From Verrucomicrobiota bacterium (lineage in GTDB: Bacteria > Verrucomicrobiota > Verrucomicrobiia > Limisphaerales > JACQFS01), in contig JACQFS010000169.1 in assembly GCA_016199935.1 (NCBI GenBank), positions 1 through 55,661 of the forward strand: 55,661 nucleotides of DNA, written 5' to 3'. Position 1 is the stretch's first letter. Every line of letters begins with the position of its first letter. A program made the position numbers and the translations under genes. Below are positions 18,867 to 28,756 of the stretch, piece after piece. The notes below the pieces were generated by a model. The model ran no database searches, was not told the DNA's origin, and was given only the letters and a program-made list of their open reading frames with translations.

Positions 18867-20384
18867 ATGAAAAACGATTCGCCCTTTCATCGCCTTTCAA
18901 AGGAGTCGCGCTCGACGACGCGCCGCGAGTTTCTGTGGCAGAGCGGCGGCGGGCTCGGTGGCATTGCGCTCGCGAGTCTGCTGGGGCGGCAGGGTCTGCT
19001 CGCTGCGGAGGCTCCACCGGCTTCCGCGAGGCCGCCGGTGGGGAGCGCGCATTTCCCGCCGAAGGCGAAGCGCGTGGTGCATCTCTTCATGGCTGGCGCC
19101 GCGAGCCACCTCGACCTGTGGGATTTCAAACCCGAGCTCGTGAAGCACGACGGGCAGGCGAGTGATTTCGGCGAGCACGTCGAGGCGTTTCAGAACGGAC
19201 TCGGGCCGTGGAAGAAGCCGGTGTGGGATTTCAAGCCGCACGGGCAGTGCGGGAAAATGATTTCCGAACCCGTCGCGGCGCTCGGCTCGTGCGTGGACGA
19301 CATGGCGTTCATTCACAACGTCGTCGGCAAGACCGGCGTGCACAGCTCGGCGACGCTGCTGCAGGCGACGGGCTTCAACCTGCCCGGCTTTCCCGGCATG
19401 GGCTGTTGGGTCAGCTACGGGCTCGGCAGCGAGAGCGACAACCTGCCGGCGTTCGTGGTGCTGCCCGACCATCGCGGGCTGGCGTCCAACGGCGTGAAGA
19501 ATTGGGACGCCGCGTTCCTGCCCTCGCAGCACAGCGGCACGGTGATCTATCCGGGGCGCGAGAACCCGATCTCGGATTTGTTTCCGCACCGGCAGGGCGA
19601 CTTCATCACGCGCGACAGCGAGTCGGCGGCGCACGAGTTGATGATGCGGCTCAACCAGCAGCACGCCGCGACGCGCGCGGGCGACGCGCGGCTCGACGCG
19701 CGCATTCGCAGCTACGAACTCGCCGCACGGATGCAGCTCGCCGCGCCGGAGGCGCTGGACATTTCGCGCGAGCCGGACTCCATCCTCGCGATGTATGGCG
19801 TGGACCGTGCGACGAAGGAGTGGCCGAAGGAAATCAACCCGCGCGAGGAGGCGGATTATTTCTGGAGGAAATGCCTCGTCGCGCGCCGGTTGCTGGAGCG
19901 CGGCGTGCGCTTCGTGCAAATCTGGAGCGGCAACGACAACGGTTTCCCCCGCCGCAACTGGGACTCGCACGAGGATGTCGAGCGCGACCACGGCCCGTTG
20001 GCGATGGGCATGGCGCGCGGCGCCTCGGCGCTCATCCACGACCTGAAGCAGCGCGGCCTGCTCGACGACACGATCATTTTGTGGACCACCGAGTTTGGCC
20101 GGATGCCCAGCACGCAGGGCGGCAAGGGCCGCGACCACAATCCTTTCGTCTTCACGAACTGGCTCTGCGGTGGTGGCATCAAGGGCGGCCTCACGCACGG
20201 CGAGAGCGACCAGTGGGGCTACAAGCCGCTCGACCGCACGAACCCGACGACGGTTTACGACATTCACGCGACCGTGCTGCACCAACTCGGCCTGGACCAC
20301 ACGCGGCTGACCATCCGGCACAACGGCATTGATCGCCGCCTGACGGATGTCCACGGGCACGTGATCCCGGACCTGCTCGCGTGA
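18867..20384 (+). CDS. DUF1501 protein with Tat-like signal, set 3
   Basis: 505-residue DUF1501-family protein. ATG 18867 lies three bases after the upstream stop. The Tat-like motif TTRREFLWQSGGGLGG is followed by a hydrophobic stretch ending LLAAEA. Conserved segments: LWTTEFGRMPSTQGGKGRDHNPF, split here as TTEFGRMPS and GRDHNPFVFTNWL, then GGGIKGGLTHG and LTDVHGHVIPDLLA. It is the last gene of the 11757-20384 run and converges on the BNR-repeat gene on the other strand. Predicted to be exported folded; substrate unknown. Confidence 0.9.
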   Translation: MKNDSPFHRLSKESRSTTRREFLWQSGGGLGGIALASLLGRQGLLAAEAPPASARPPVGSAHFPPKAKRVVHLFMAGAASHLDLWDFKPELVKHDGQASDFGEHVEAFQNGLGPWKKPVWDFKPHGQCGKMISEPVAALGSCVDDMAFIHNVVGKTGVHSSATLLQATGFNLPGFPGMGCWVSYGLGSESDNLPAFVVLPDHRGLASNGVKNWDAAFLPSQHSGTVIYPGRENPISDLFPHRQGDFITRDSESAAHELMMRLNQQHAATRAGDARLDARIRSYELAARMQLAAPEALDISREPDSILAMYGVDRATKEWPKEINPREEADYFWRKCLVARRLLERGVRFVQIWSGNDNGFPRRNWDSHEDVERDHGPLAMGMARGASALIHDLKQRGLLDDTIILWTTEFGRMPSTQGGKGRDHNPFVFTNWLCGGGIKGGLTHGESDQWGYKPLDRTNPTTVYDIHATVLHQLGLDHTRLTIRHNGIDRRLTDVHGHVIPDLLA

Positions 20385-20467
20385 ATTGAAACCCGGACGT
20401 GCCCACTCGCTCCGATTGTGTCAGTCGCGCGGCGGCGGCGCAGCCGGACCCGCGGCCCTCGCGTTGC

Positions 20468-21637
20468 TCACGGCTCGCGGTGCCGCACCTTGAGGTGAGC
20501 GAGGTAAAGGTTCGCGGGGTTGAAGCCCGCGCCCTTGGCCGTCGGAAATTCGTGCGAGGAGTAATAGCACAGCAGCACCTCGTCGTCCTTCGCGCCGTCG
20601 GCGAAACTTTGATACGCGTTGTCGCCGCCGCTCGGGATGATCCACGGGTTTTCCACGCCGCTCTCCGTGACGGTCCACACTTTGCAGACGGCGGGGTAGC
20701 CATCAGGCCGCGGCTCGCGCACATCGCGTGCGGCCAGGAGGAGGCCGCCCTTCTTCGTCATGTGCAGTGCGGGGCCGCCGAAATTATTCGCGCCGGTGGA
20801 AAAAGATTTCCACGGCCCGTTCGGCGCGGCGCCGAAGACGATCACGCCGGGCGAGGAATTGCGGATCGCCGAGACGAGCGTGCCGTCGGGCGTCCACGCC
20901 ACGTCGGCCTCGTGACCCCAGCCGCTGCCGGGGCCGCCCTTGGCCATCGCGCGCGTCGGGCCTTCGCCGTAGGTGTGCTGCGCCTTGAACTTCACGCCGT
21001 CCTCGGAGCGGTAAAGAATCAGGCCGAAGATGCCGGGCGTCTTGTCCTTCTTGATGCCGCAGCGCGCGAGGCTGTAGAACGCGCCGTCCGGGCCTTTGCG
21101 AATGCGGAAAAGCCAGCGGCGCTGCGAGGTGAACACGAGCCCGCTGTCCGGCTTCGGCTCGACAAACTCCGTCTCCAGCTCGCGCGGCTCGCTCCAGGTC
21201 ACGCCGTCGGCGGATTGCGAAAAGAAATCCTCCTTCGAGTGGAAGACGACCTGCACCTTGCCGTGATTGTCGAACACGAGTGGGTCGCGGCAGTCGTGGT
21301 CGCGCGTCCACTCGGCGACCTTGCCCCACTTTTTCAAATCATCGGCCTTTGCGCGGATGACGACGATCTTCGACGACGGCGCCTGGTGCGAATCCGAGTT
21401 GCGAAACGTGACGTAGTAGTAATCGCCGATGCGCGCGATGCCGGGGAAGCCGTTGTGCCGCCCGTCGGACCAGATGGTCTGCGTGTAGAGGCCGGCGATG
21501 GAGGCGCGCGGGAACGGTTTCACTTCGAGCGAAAGATTCGGCGCACCCGCGGCGCGGGCCGGCAACGCGTGGCTGGCGCCGGCGATGATGGAAGCTTGGA
21601 TGGCGGTTTGGAGGAATTTGCGCCGGGAAGTTTTCAT
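20468..21637 (-). CDS. Exported BNR-repeat (sialidase-fold) protein
   Basis: 389 residues with a Tat-like signal (KTSRRKFLQTAIQAS) from the ATG whose complement is at 21635-21637. The body is a sialidase/BNR-type beta-propeller with Asp-box-like pieces (SADGVTWSEPRE, SEDGVKFKAQH, PDGTLVSAIRN) and an early RIGDYYYVTFRNSDSH segment. Such folds occur in exo-sialidases and other glycoside hydrolases. The catalytic residues are not clear enough here to claim sialidase activity. It is divergent from the beta-helix gene at 21685, with 47 bases between the two starts that must hold both promoters. It may act on glycans exposed by the neighbouring enzymes (inference). Confidence 0.75.
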   Translation of the reverse strand: MKTSRRKFLQTAIQASIIAGASHALPARAAGAPNLSLEVKPFPRASIAGLYTQTIWSDGRHNGFPGIARIGDYYYVTFRNSDSHQAPSSKIVVIRAKADDLKKWGKVAEWTRDHDCRDPLVFDNHGKVQVVFHSKEDFFSQSADGVTWSEPRELETEFVEPKPDSGLVFTSQRRWLFRIRKGPDGAFYSLARCGIKKDKTPGIFGLILYRSEDGVKFKAQHTYGEGPTRAMAKGGPGSGWGHEADVAWTPDGTLVSAIRNSSPGVIVFGAAPNGPWKSFSTGANNFGGPALHMTKKGGLLLAARDVREPRPDGYPAVCKVWTVTESGVENPWIIPSGGDNAYQSFADGAKDDEVLLCYYSSHEFPTAKGAGFNPANLYLAHLKVRHREP

Positions 21638-21684
21638 GGGACGGCGCAAAGATTGGTTTGCCTCGCGCCCCGCGGCAAACAAAA

Positions 21685-22878
21685 ATGTCCGCGACCCGGC
21701 CATCAATGCGAACATCCCCGCTCATTCTCGCCGCGCTGCTCGGCGCGGCCCTCCTCGCGCACGCCGCCGAATTCAACATCGTGAAGTTCGGCGCGATGCC
21801 GGACGACGCCACCGACGACACGCCGGCCATCCGCGCCGCGCTCAAGGCGTGCGCCGACGCGGGCGGCGGCACGGTGCTCGTGCCGGCGGGGACGTTCATC
21901 GTTGCGCGGAAGGGCATCGAGTCGCCGGTGCTGAACCTGCCGTCGAACACCACGCTGCGCGGCGGGGGCGCGGCTTCGATTTTGAAATTCGCCGCCAAGG
22001 TGAACGATTCAAACTTCTGGCGGATGCTCGGCGCGTCGAACGATTGCCACGACATCATCATCCGCGACCTCCACCTCGACGGCGCGAACACGCACACGAA
22101 CTACGTGAAAGGGAAAACGCCGGAGCAGAACCACGGCATTTTCTTTTATCGCAAGGGCGGGCGCATCGAGAACGTCACGGTGCGCGACTGCCTCGTCGAA
22201 AATTTCAGCGGCGATTGCGTGAGCTTCTCGCAGGGCTGCCGCCACTTCACCATCCGCGACGTGACGGTGCGCAACTTCATCCGCCAGGGCATCCAGATGG
22301 GCGGCGGCCCCGGCGACGGCGGGCATCTCGTCACGGGCTGCCGCGACTTGGAGCACACGGTGAAGCCGGGCGGCTCCACGATCCACGTGGAGCACGCCGA
22401 GGGCGCGCGCGATTTTCAAATCATCAGCAATCGTTGCCGCAACAGCCTTCTCGCCGGCGGCGGCGCGACCGACCTGATCGTGCGCGACAACGTCGTGGAC
22501 GGACGCATCGAGGGGAACCGCATCAAGCACGGCGTCTTTGAGAACAACCGCCTCACCGGCGGCGAGGACAAGCGCGCGCTGATGCAGTTCGGCTACGCGA
22601 GCAACCTCGTCATCCGCGGCAACACGATCCTCGCACCGAACTCCGAGGCAAATGGCATCTACGTCTGGGGCGCGTCGCGCTACAACGCCGAACCGTCGAA
22701 GCAGATCGTCATCGAGAACAACACCCTTGAACTCCGCGGCCAGCCCATCGCGCTCAACGGCGTGCGCGGCGCCGTCGTGCGCGGCAACACCGTCAAAGGC
22801 AGCACGGCGAAAACGGTGGTCGATACGAAGCGGAGCGAGGGGGTTGTGATCAGTGACGGCGCGAAGGAGGCGAGGTGA
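21685..22878 (+). CDS. Exported right-handed parallel beta-helix protein
   Basis: About 397 residues. The signal peptide is SPLILAALLGAALLAHA and the start may be ATG 21685 or ATG 21706. The mature part opens with FNIVKFGAMPDDATDDTPAI, a hallmark of pectate-lyase/GH28-like beta-helix proteins (KFGA..DG..DDT-type). It continues as repeating rungs (IIRDLHLDG, VRDCLVENFSGD, IRDVTVRNF, VIENNTLELRG). Likely role: binding or cleaving a polysaccharide outside the cytoplasm. The catalytic type is not decidable by eye. Its TGA stop overlaps the GTG start of the SGNH gene (GTGA), which suggests translational coupling. Confidence 0.8.
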   Translation: MSATRPSMRTSPLILAALLGAALLAHAAEFNIVKFGAMPDDATDDTPAIRAALKACADAGGGTVLVPAGTFIVARKGIESPVLNLPSNTTLRGGGAASILKFAAKVNDSNFWRMLGASNDCHDIIIRDLHLDGANTHTNYVKGKTPEQNHGIFFYRKGGRIENVTVRDCLVENFSGDCVSFSQGCRHFTIRDVTVRNFIRQGIQMGGGPGDGGHLVTGCRDLEHTVKPGGSTIHVEHAEGARDFQIISNRCRNSLLAGGGATDLIVRDNVVDGRIEGNRIKHGVFENNRLTGGEDKRALMQFGYASNLVIRGNTILAPNSEANGIYVWGASRYNAEPSKQIVIENNTLELRGQPIALNGVRGAVVRGNTVKGSTAKTVVDTKRSEGVVISDGAKEAR

Positions 22879-24137
22879 GCAGTTTCATGAAGTGCCGTCG
22901 TGAGTGGATTCACTCCTCTCGTAGCAGTCGAGGTAACGAGACTCCATCTGATCAAACAGGAGAGGATGGCTATCGCAGCTCGATTAGAATGAGTCTCGTT
23001 ACCTCGACTGCTACGGCCCGATGGCGCATCCGCGCTGGCGCGCTGTTGCTCGCGGCCGTCACTCTGCCGCTCCACGCGGCGAACGCTCCGCTACGGCTCA
23101 CGCTTCCACCCACGATCTACGCGGTGCCGGGCGTCGAGATGAGTTTGTATTTCTCCAACGCCGTGCTCGCGGCGGCGACGGACCGGCTTTCTTTCTCCGT
23201 CACCTGTGCCGTTGGGCAAAGTGATTCCGTCCGTTGGAAACTCAACGCGACGGCGAAGCAGGTCGGCGAACATCCGCTGACGATCAAGGTGAGCGACCAG
23301 TCCGGCCGCGCGCTGGGGCAGGCGGCAACCAAAGTCCGAGTGGTGCCCGCGGACGCGGGGCGCGACCAGGACATCGCGTTGCTCATCGTGGGCGACAGTC
23401 TCACGGCAGCGTCGGCTTATCCGACGGAAGTGGCGCGCCTCTTTGCGCTGCCTGACAATCCGAAGCTCCAGATGCTCGGTTCGCAAAAACCGGCGACCAC
23501 CGTGAAGGGCGTCGCGCACGAAGGCTACGGCGGCTGGACGTGGCGAGCGTTCAACTCGCGCTTCGAGCCGACGCGCCCCATGCCGGGCAAGACCAACAGC
23601 AGCCCCTTCGTTTTCGCGACCGGCGAGAAGCAGACGCCCACGCTCGATGTTGCGCGCTTCATCTCGGAGCGCTGCGGTGGGCGCGCGCCGGATTTCGTCG
23701 CCTTCCTGCTCGGCATCAACGACTGCTTCCGTCTCAAGGCCGACAACCCGCCGGCGCTCGATGCCGGCATCACCGACATGTTCAAGGAGGCGGACAAACT
23801 CCTCGCCGAGTTCCGCCGCGCCGCGCCGCGCGCGCAACTCGGCGTCTGCTTCACCACGCCGCCGAACGATCGCGATGTCGCGTTCGTCGCGAACTACCAG
23901 ACCAACTACCCGCGCTGGAACTGGCGTCAGGTCCAGCACCGCCTCGTCGAGCGGCAACTCGAACACTTCGGCGGCCGCGAGCGCGAAAAAATTTTCATCG
24001 TGCCGACGGAACTGAACCTCGACACCTTCGGCGGTTATCCGGACAACAACGCCGTGCATCCGAACGCCGCTGGTTACCAGCAGATCGGCGCGAGCATTCA
24101 TTCGTGGCTCAAGTCGCGTCTGGCGGTCGAAAAGTGA
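22875..24137 (+). CDS. Exported SGNH/GDSL hydrolase with repeat insert in its signal peptide region
   Basis: Up to 420 residues. The SGNH core has LLIVGDSLTAAS (block I Ser), a later LLGINDCF (block III Asn) and NAVHPNAAGYQQIG (block V Asp/His), so it is probably an esterase or lipase-type hydrolase such as a carbohydrate esterase. Start choice is unusual. GTG 22875 has AGGAGG at 22865-22870 and overlaps the upstream stop, but the hydrophobic signal core (AGALLLAAVTLPLHA) lies more than 50 residues later because a 96-bp inverted repeat (22920-23015) is translated in between. ATG 22989, at the edge of the right arm, would give a normal signal peptide (SLVTSTATARWRIRAG...). I annotate the coupled GTG but consider both possible. 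Confidence 0.8.
   Translation: MSSFMKCRREWIHSSRSSRGNETPSDQTGEDGYRSSIRMSLVTSTATARWRIRAGALLLAAVTLPLHAANAPLRLTLPPTIYAVPGVEMSLYFSNAVLAAATDRLSFSVTCAVGQSDSVRWKLNATAKQVGEHPLTIKVSDQSGRALGQAATKVRVVPADAGRDQDIALLIVGDSLTAASAYPTEVARLFALPDNPKLQMLGSQKPATTVKGVAHEGYGGWTWRAFNSRFEPTRPMPGKTNSSPFVFATGEKQTPTLDVARFISERCGGRAPDFVAFLLGINDCFRLKADNPPALDAGITDMFKEADKLLAEFRRAAPRAQLGVCFTTPPNDRDVAFVANYQTNYPRWNWRQVQHRLVERQLEHFGGREREKIFIVPTELNLDTFGGYPDNNAVHPNAAGYQQIGASIHSWLKSRLAVEK
22920..23015. repeat. Inverted repeat, family A-like, in the SGNH N-terminus
   Basis: Arms 22920-22944 and 22991-23015 are perfect reverse complements (25 of 25; core GTAGCAGTCGAGGTAACG). The spacer is 46 bp. The arm differs from the family A arm at about four positions, so this is a sister subfamily. 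A candidate ATG (22989-22991) spans the spacer/right-arm boundary. Confidence 0.92.
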
Positions 24138-24353
24138 AGCCAACGTGAGCACGCCTCGCCTGCTTGCCTTCGCCGTCACGCGCTTGGCGCCCTCCCGGAA
24201 CGCGCGTCCGGAGTTGATGGGTGTCGGCAGTGATCAATCGCTCGTTCATTCGCCCGATGCTGGTGTGAAGAGAGGAAGCCGAGAAACTTACATTACCCGG
24301 GCAACTTTCCTCCATGGCGGGCGCGGCGGTCGGCGTCTATTCTCACGTCGAAC

Positions 24354-27300
24354 ATGAAAGCCCGCGCCGTCCTTGCCGTCCTGCTTGCGTCGCCGTTCGT
24401 CTCCCTTGCGGGGCCGGAACTCGCGGCGAAGATCGAGAACGCGCCCATCCGGGCGAAGATTGATTTCAGCCGCGACATCCTGCCGGTCATCTCCTCAAAG
24501 TGTTTTCATTGCCACGGGCCGGATGAGAAGCATCGCGAGGCGAAACTGCGGCTCGATGTGCGTGAGGAAGCGGTGAAGGACCGCAAGGGCTCCTTCGCCA
24601 TCAAGCCGGGCGATCTGAAGAAGAGCGAGCTGATCACGCGCATCACGACCAAGGACGAGGACGACGTGATGCCACCGGTAAAGGAAAAGAAGCCCCTCAC
24701 GCCGCGCGAGATCGAACTGTTCAAGAAGTGGATCCAACAGGGCGCGCCCTACGCGGAGCACTGGGCGTTCATCAAACCGAAGCTGCCTGTGGTGCCGAAG
24801 GTGAGCGGCGTGCGCGTGACGAACCCGATTGATGGTTTCATCGCGGCGAAGTTGAAGGAGGTGAAGCTCAAGCAATCGCCTGCCGCCGACCGCCACACAC
24901 TCATCCGCCGCGTCTCGCTCGATCTCACTGGCCTCCCACCGACACCCGCGGAAGTGGATGCCTTCGTGAATGACAAATCGGCGAACGCCTTCGAGAAGGT
25001 CGTGGATCGCTTGCTCGCATCGTCCGCATACGGCGAGCGCATGGCGCGCATGTGGCTCGACATTGCGCGCTACGCCGACAGCGCGGGCTACGGCTCCGAT
25101 CCGCTGCGGCTGAACATCTGGCCGTATCGCGACTGGGTCATCAACGCCTTCAATCGCAACCTGCCTTACGACCTGTTCACGCTCGAACAGCTCGCGGGCG
25201 ATCTGCTACCGAACGCGACCGAGGAGCAGCAGGTCGCCACCGCGTTTCATCGCAACACCATGACGAACACCGAGGGCGGCACCGACGACGAGGAGTTCCG
25301 CGTCGCCGCCGTGAAGGACCGCATCGCCGTGACGGTGCAGGCGTGGATGGGTCTCACGATGGGCTGCGCGCAATGCCACACGCATAAGTTCGACCCGATC
25401 TCGAACCAGGAATACTACCAGTTCTTCGCGCTGTTCAACCAGACCGAGGACTCCGACAAGCCGACAGAAGAGCCGACAATGCCGTTGCTGACGAAAGAGC
25501 AGCGGGAGAAACAGGAACAGCTCAAGCAACAAATCTACTCACTCGAAAAGCAGATCAACTCGCCGACCCCCGAACAGCTCACGCGCCTCGCCGCGTGGGA
25601 AAAGGATCAGGGCAAACCGATTTCGTGGACGACCCTGGAGCCGGTCGAACTGCACGGCGGAAAGAATGCGAAGCTCGTGAAGCAGGACGCTCACTCCGTG
25701 CTCGTCACCGGCTCGGTGAAGAGCACGGACCCGCTCGTGGTGAAGGCGAGAACGGATTTGAAAAACATTACGGCGGTGCGGCTGGAAATTTTGCCGGAGG
25801 AAAGAACGGGCAAGCCCGTGGCCGGGTTGACGGTAAACGAATTCAAGGTGCAAACGCTGCCGATGAAAGAAGGCGCGAAGAAGGCGCGGTTCGTGCGCGT
25901 CGAGTTGCCGGGACCGGGGCGGATGCTGTCGCTCGCGGAGGTGCAGGTGTTCAGTGGCGGAGAGAATGTCGCGACCAAGGGCAAGGCGTCGCAATCAAGC
26001 ACTGACTTCGGCGGCGATGCGAAGCTGGCGATTGATGGCAACACCGACGGTGATTACTTCAAGGCCAAATCCACCACGCACACGACGGCTTTCGACGACC
26101 CGTGGTGGGAAGTGGACCTCGGCGGGGAGTTCGCGGTGGACAACGTCGCGATTTGGAATCGCACCGATGGCGGCACCGGCACGCGGCTCGTGCGCTTCAA
26201 GGTGCTCGCGCTCGATGCCGCACGCGCGACCGTCGGCGAGCAGATGGTGAACGACTCTCCCGCGCCGGATGCAACTGTGAGTTTCGGCGGCGGTCGCGCG
26301 GTGAAGCTCGCGAACGCCACCGCCGACGCCGCGCGCGCCGGCAGTGAGGCGGACAAGGCGATTGATGGCGACGCGAAAACCGGCTGGGCCCCCGGCGTGG
26401 ACAAGGCGCACGAGGCTGTGTTCGAGACGACCGGCAAAGTCGGCGAGGACGGCGGCACTTTGCTGACGTTCAACCTTACCCCCGGCGGCGCGGGCAAGGC
26501 GGGCGAAGCGCCGGTCGGCCGTTTCCGCATTTCCGTCACCACGCAGGCGAAGCCCGTGCGGGTGCTGCCGGAAAACATTCGCGCCATCGTCGCCGTCGCG
26601 CCGGAGAAGCGTAGCGAGAAGCAGCGCGCCGAGTTGTTCGCGCACTACCGGCAGTTCGAGCCGTCGCTGACGAAGCCGCTCGCGGAGCTGGCGAAGTTGA
26701 AGAAGGAACTCGCCGATGTGAAGCCGGTGCTCGTGCCGGTGATGAAAGAGTTCGCGAAGGACAAGCAGCGCGAGACGCACATTTTGACAAAGGGCAACTT
26801 CCTCGCGCCGGGCGACAAGGTGGAACCGGGTTTCCTCAAAGCCTTCAACGCGCCGCCGAAAGACGCGCCGCTGAACCGCATCGGCGTGGCGCGTTATCTC
26901 ACGAGCCCCGACAACCCGCTCACGGCGCGCGTGGCGGTGAACCGTTTCTGGGCGCAACTTTTCGGCATCGGCCTCGTCGAGACGGAGGAGGATTTCGGCA
27001 CGCAGGGGCAGGCGCCGTCGCATCCCGAACTGCTCGACTGGCTCGCGGTGACGTTCATGTCGGGAAATGACGAAGCACGAATGACGAATGACGAAAGAAG
27101 CCCGAATGTCCGAAGCACGAAGGATTCACCGTCGGGCGCGGTTCGGAATTCGGGCTTGGACATTCCTTCGTCATTGGACATTCGTCATTCGTCATTTGCG
27201 CCCCGGCGCGCCTGGGACATGAAAGCGCTCGTGAAACTCATCGTGATGAGCGCGACGTATCAGCAGTTGTCGCTCGCGAGTGCGGACGCCGCGGCGCGCG

Positions 27301-27959
27301 ACCCGCGGAACCTGCTGCTCTCGCATTACCCGCGTCGCCGGCTCGACGCCGAGGCCGTGCGCGACCAGGCGCTCGCGCTGAGCGGATTGTTGAGCAAAAA
27401 AATCGGCGGGCCGTCGGTCTATCCGCCGCAGCCGGATGGCTTGTGGCGCGCGGCGTTCAACGGCCAGCGCGCCTACCCGACGAGCACGGGCGAGGACCGC
27501 TATCGACGCGCGCTCTACACGTTCTGGCGCCGGACGATTCCGTATCCGAGCATGGCGACGTTCGACGCGCCGAGCCGCGAGAACTGCACCGTGCGCCGCC
27601 TGCCTACAAACACGCCGCTACAGGCGTTCGTGACGCTCAACGACCCGGCATTCGTCGAGATGGCGCAGTCGCTGGGTCGCCGCGTCGTGCGCGAAGGCGG
27701 CGCGAGCGTGGCCGACCGGGTGCGTTACGGATTGAAACTGGCGCTGTCGCGTCCGCCAACCGACGCGCAGGTGCAGACGCTCGTGTCGCTCTACGAAAAG
27801 GAACTCGCGCACTTCCGCGCCGACGCCGCCGCCGCGAAGAAAATGTCCACCGACCCGCTCGGCCCGCTCCCCGCCGGTCTCGACGCCGCCGAAGCCGCCG
27901 CGTGGACGGTGGTGGGGAATGTGTTGTTGAATCTGGACGGGGTGCTGACGAAAGGGTGA
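24354..27959 (+). CDS. PSCyt1-DUF1549-DUF1553 cytochrome protein, set 4
   Basis: 1201 residues, signal peptide [17 protein letters not shown]. PSCyt1 site CFHCH is at residues 50-54 ([19 protein letters not shown]). DUF1549 starts at [11 protein letters not shown] and carries [13 protein letters not shown]. Two discoidin-like stretches follow ([31 protein letters not shown]), then DUF1553 ([18 protein letters not shown]). An in-frame repeat element (27063-27199) is translated between LAVTFMS and [18 protein letters not shown]. The gene stands alone after a 216-bp spacer. Its expected DUF1501 partner is separated from it by the IS200-like insertion at 27968-28690. Confidence 0.9.
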   Translation: MKARAVLAVLLASPFVSLAGPELAAKIENAPIRAKIDFSRDILPVISSKCFHCHGPDEKHREAKLRLDVREEAVKDRKGSFAIKPGDLKKSELITRITTKDEDDVMPPVKEKKPLTPREIELFKKWIQQGAPYAEHWAFIKPKLPVVPKVSGVRVTNPIDGFIAAKLKEVKLKQSPAADRHTLIRRVSLDLTGLPPTPAEVDAFVNDKSANAFEKVVDRLLASSAYGERMARMWLDIARYADSAGYGSDPLRLNIWPYRDWVINAFNRNLPYDLFTLEQLAGDLLPNATEEQQVATAFHRNTMTNTEGGTDDEEFRVAAVKDRIAVTVQAWMGLTMGCAQCHTHKFDPISNQEYYQFFALFNQTEDSDKPTEEPTMPLLTKEQREKQEQLKQQIYSLEKQINSPTPEQLTRLAAWEKDQGKPISWTTLEPVELHGGKNAKLVKQDAHSVLVTGSVKSTDPLVVKARTDLKNITAVRLEILPEERTGKPVAGLTVNEFKVQTLPMKEGAKKARFVRVELPGPGRMLSLAEVQVFSGGENVATKGKASQSSTDFGGDAKLAIDGNTDGDYFKAKSTTHTTAFDDPWWEVDLGGEFAVDNVAIWNRTDGGTGTRLVRFKVLALDAARATVGEQMVNDSPAPDATVSFGGGRAVKLANATADAARAGSEADKAIDGDAKTGWAPGVDKAHEAVFETTGKVGEDGGTLLTFNLTPGGAGKAGEAPVGRFRISVTTQAKPVRVLPENIRAIVAVAPEKRSEKQRAELFAHYRQFEPSLTKPLAELAKLKKELADVKPVLVPVMKEFAKDKQRETHILTKGNFLAPGDKVEPGFLKAFNAPPKDAPLNRIGVARYLTSPDNPLTARVAVNRFWAQLFGIGLVETEEDFGTQGQAPSHPELLDWLAVTFMSGNDEARMTNDERSPNVRSTKDSPSGAVRNSGLDIPSSLDIRHSSFAPRRAWDMKALVKLIVMSATYQQLSLASADAAARDPRNLLLSHYPRRRLDAEAVRDQALALSGLLSKKIGGPSVYPPQPDGLWRAAFNGQRAYPTSTGEDRYRRALYTFWRRTIPYPSMATFDAPSRENCTVRRLPTNTPLQAFVTLNDPAFVEMAQSLGRRVVREGGASVADRVRYGLKLALSRPPTDAQVQTLVSLYEKELAHFRADAAAAKKMSTDPLGPLPAGLDAAEAAAWTVVGNVLLNLDGVLTKG
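27063..27199. repeat. In-frame word-repeat inverted element, family D
   Basis: Built of repeating short words (AATGACGAA, AATGTCC, AAGCCCGAAT). The left part (27063-27119) and right part (about 27144-27199) read as imperfect reverse complements. It is translated as [12 protein letters not shown]...RHSSF inside DUF1553. A lone right-arm-type copy lies at 37807-37866. Confidence 0.8.
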
Positions 27960-27967
27960 AGCGAGCA

Positions 27968-28029
27968 GCGCCGTAGGCGCGACATGTTTATAGAAACAAC
28001 CACCGAAACCACCAAAGCTCCGTAGGAGC
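27968..28029. repeat. REP-type palindromes upstream of the transposase
   Basis: Two short palindromes with GTA loops: 27968-27980 (GCGCC-GTA-GGCGC) and 28017-28029 (GCTCC-GTA-GGAGC). The first is followed by the shared tail GACATGTTTATAG. The second ends 11 bases before the transposase ATG, and its AGGAG could serve as a distant ribosome binding site. Confidence 0.85.
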
Positions 28030-28040
28030 GACACGAAACC

Positions 28041-28502
28041 ATGGCCAACACCTACACCCAGATTTACATCCAAATCGTGTTTGCTGTTGAAGGGCGACAA
28101 AATCTTATCCAGCCCGAGAGGAAGGAAGAACTCCACCGCTACATCACGGGCATCATCACGAAACAGAAGCAGAAGCTCCTTGCCATTCACTGCATGCCGG
28201 ACCACACGCACATCCTCATCGGCATGAAGCCGGATTGCTGCCTTTCTGATTTGGTCGGTGACATCAAGACCGGCTCGACGAACCACATCAACCGGAACCG
28301 TTGGGTGATGGGGCGGTTTTCGTGGCAGGAAGGATTTGGTGCGTTCTCCTACGGGCATTCGCAGTTGGGGACCATCATCCGATACATTCAGAATCAGGAA
28401 AGGCACCACGCGCGGCGGACATTTCGAGAGGAGTATGTGGAGTTCCTCGACAAGTTCGAGGTGCCTCACGATGAGCGTTACATTTTTAAACCGATCGAAT
28501 GA
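28041..28502 (+). CDS. tnpA: IS200/IS605-like (REP-associated) Y1 transposase
   Basis: 153 residues, full length for an HUH single-strand transposase. The HUH motif is His55-Thr-His57 in MPDHTHILIG. The likely nucleophile is Tyr115 in IIRYIQNQERHH, preceded by WQEGFGAFSYGHSQ. These enzymes cut and join single-stranded DNA at hairpins. Short palindromes of the REP kind sit on both sides (27968-28029 and 28525-28690), with no long terminal inverted repeats, as expected for this class. The codon and base composition is less GC-rich than that of the neighbours. It lies between a cytochrome gene and the DUF1501 gene that would normally follow it, so it appears to have inserted into an operon. Confidence 0.92.
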   Translation: MANTYTQIYIQIVFAVEGRQNLIQPERKEELHRYITGIITKQKQKLLAIHCMPDHTHILIGMKPDCCLSDLVGDIKTGSTNHINRNRWVMGRFSWQEGFGAFSYGHSQLGTIIRYIQNQERHHARRTFREEYVEFLDKFEVPHDERYIFKPIE

Positions 28503-28524
28503 ATCCAGCGCTCCCCAACACAAT

Positions 28525-28690
28525 CAGCCCCGTTAGGGGCTGAAATGTTTATAGCGATGACACGAACCGATAACACAAGCTCCGTCAGGAGCGGCATGAA
28601 ATGTGAGCTTGCCGCGATTTTGGTGCCGCTCCTACGGAGCTGTCGATTTGCTGGGTGCGATTTTTATAAACATGACGCCCCTAGCGGGGC
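28525..28690. repeat. REP-type palindrome cluster downstream of the transposase
   Basis: Four palindromes: 28525-28542 (CAGCCCC-GTTA-GGGGCTG, followed by AAATGTTTATAG), 28579-28592 (GCTCC-GTCA-GGAGC), 28628-28640 (GCTCC-TAC-GGAGC) and 28677-28690 (GCCCC-TAGC-GGGGC, preceded by TTTATAAACAT). The last two read in the opposite orientation to the first two, so the cluster is itself roughly inverted. Confidence 0.87.
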
Positions 28691-28756
28691 TCACGCGGGA
28701 CGCGCCGCTGCCGGTGCGCGGCTTGTGTCCATTTTGTCTCCAACTTTTGAATCGCC

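Noticed and set aside
28525-28690. Cluster of short palindromes as a CRISPR array
   Set aside because: Repeats are short, differ in sequence and orientation, and the stretches between them are not of regular length; no cas gene is nearby.
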